Part shown: piece after piece, positions 63,130-64,000 of the stretch
Numbering within the stretch: position 1 is the stretch's first letter
How the letters are laid out: the number at the start of each line of letters is the position of its first letter
DNA from: Pempheris klunzingeri
Taxonomy: Eukaryota > Chordata > Actinopteri > Acropomatiformes > Pempheridae
Direction of reading: 5' to 3'
Length of the DNA: 64,000 nucleotides
NCBI RefSeq assembly: GCF_042242105.1
Contig: NC_092019.1
Coordinates: forward strand, 18,273,328 to 18,337,327
Notes under the pieces: model-generated
Database searches by the model: none
Told to the model about the DNA's origin: nothing
The model's input: the letters and a program-made list of their open reading frames with translations, nothing else
Translations under genes and position numbers: made by a program

Positions 63130-63140
63130 CCGGAAGTGGG
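63130..63140 (+). promoter_or_regulatory. ETS-type site (accggaagtg)
   Basis: A CCGGAAGT core, the ELK/GABP consensus seen at many housekeeping start sites, 0.3 kb upstream of the MDC1 ATG. It may mark an alternative or the main MDC1 start. Confidence 0.4.
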
Positions 63141-63295
63141 ATTCTGACAGTCATGCTCATATGCGTTCAATAAAACCCGTATCAGCGTTGCTTAACGCTG
63201 TTTAGATCCCTTGCTGCAAACTGGTTGTGTCCAACAAAAAAGTAAAACCAAACAAACAATCAGTTAGCTACTAAGGCTAACGTTAGCCGCATGGA

Positions 63296-63308
63296 GTTGC
63301 CTAGCAAC
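63296..63308. promoter_or_regulatory. RFX X-box motif (GTTGCCTAGCAAC)
   Basis: A full match to GTNRCC-N1-RGYAAC, the RFX-family X-box, and an almost perfect palindrome. It lies 119 nt upstream of the MDC1 start codon and just after another palindrome, GGCTAACGTTAGCC (63275-63288). Confidence 0.6.
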
Positions 63309-63426
63309 TTTTACTACCGGTGGTTATCGCAAACGTGTTATGAAGGCCAGTTAAATCTATCACTAATATTACAGGCTAAACAGACACTTATCTGTGTTAA
63401 AGCATAGCTTTGGTCCGGTGTGAGGA

Positions 63427-64000
63427 ATGGATGCCACTCAGATGATCAGCGACTCCGTGTTGGATTCAGATGAAGACGAAAATGAAGAGGAGAATGAAAA
63501 TGAGAGGGGGCGACCATTAGCTAAACTGTGCATCTTAAAGAATGAACACATCCCAGAGACAGGTGAGTGGCTGCTGCTGCTGTTCTTACTCCTATAGTTT
63601 CTTAATTTATGTGCAGGCTGCCTAACTAGCATGAACACGTCTTGCCACTGTATCTCTTATGATGAATGTCCTTTCTGTTACCCAGAGTTGCCCCTCTTCG
63701 TGGGAGATAATGTGCTGGGCCGTGACCCCAACACCTGCACCCTGCCCTTCCCAGCACCCTCAGTGTCCAAGCAGCATGCCACCATCTGCATCTCTGCCTA
63801 CCGGAGAAGAGGTTGTCCAAGCGAAGTAGACATAGAGGCTTTAGTTTGGGACCTAGGGAGCATGAACGGGACCCGCAAGGGCCGCTTAAAGCTTACTCCT
63901 AATGTACGTTATGCCCTCAGTGAACGTGACACTTTGGTGGTGGCGGACATCCCATGTCATTATGTCAGCTGTGCTGTAGACACAGTCTCCTCTCAGAGGG
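63427..64000 (+). CDS. MDC1: Mediator of DNA damage checkpoint 1, N-terminal part (cut by window end)
   Basis: Exon 63427-63562 (MDATQMISDSVLDSDEDENE, acidic and Ser-rich, then RGRPLAKLCILKNEHIPET) joins in phase to an exon from 63686 that runs past the window. The second exon holds an FHA domain: LFVGDNVLGRDPNTCTL, the SVSKQHATI phosphothreonine-binding loop, and VWDLGSMNGTRKGRLKL. MDC1 recognises gamma-H2AX through its C-terminal BRCT repeats and uses the FHA domain to dimerise and bind phospho-ATM at double-strand breaks. The BRCT end is outside the window. Assignment rests on the start (human begins MEDTQ), the FHA domain and linkage to TUBB. Another FHA protein is possible but unlikely. 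Confidence 0.88.

Overview
This is a vertebrate nuclear window, almost certainly from a teleost fish and probably a percomorph. The genes are intron-rich with GT-AG splicing, CA/GT microsatellites are abundant, and the interspersed repeats (Tc1-like transposons, decayed LINE and tRNA-SINE pieces, unnamed teleost repeats) are of fish type. No bacterial-style operons, CRISPR arrays, tRNA or rRNA genes were seen.

Four protein genes can be reconstructed exon by exon. DDR1 (+; 5'UTR exon near 5.8-6.16 kb, coding 18588-42852, polyA signal at 44830) is a collagen-binding receptor tyrosine kinase of 1003 aa, or 963 aa without one in-frame cassette exon. FLOT1 (-; coding 50914-46684, 427 aa) is the membrane-microdomain scaffold flotillin-1. 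TUBB (+; 56798-61177, 444 aa) is a class I type beta-tubulin. MDC1 (+; from 63427, cut by the window edge) is the DNA-damage checkpoint mediator, of which the N-terminal acidic stretch and FHA domain are present. These are the neighbours of the human MHC class I framework block (MDC1-TUBB-FLOT1-IER3-DDR1). The order is kept, but the relative orientations differ and no IER3 lies between DDR1 and FLOT1.

Layout: 1-5.6 kb is gene-free upstream sequence with repeats. 5.6-44.9 kb is DDR1, with a 12.4-kb first intron and a damaged Tc1 copy in intron 7. 44.9-45.1 kb is a very short tail-to-tail gap. 45.1-51.8 kb is FLOT1. 51.8-56.5 kb is a transposon-filled divergent intergenic region (a LINE 3' end, a restriction-like-endonuclease retroelement 3' end, and a Tc1-like element whose transposase is broken by one stop codon). 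56.5-61.4 kb is TUBB. 61.4-63.4 kb holds the MDC1 promoter region. The genes do not form one pathway; their association is conserved synteny.

No wholly new system was found. The most interesting points are lineage-specific changes in DDR1 (an 11-residue insertion next to the catalytic loop, altered extracellular cysteines, a moved PPxY motif, cassette exons), an extra TUBB intron, a perfect 28-bp inverted repeat, and candidate RFX, CTCF and NF-Y sites at promoters.
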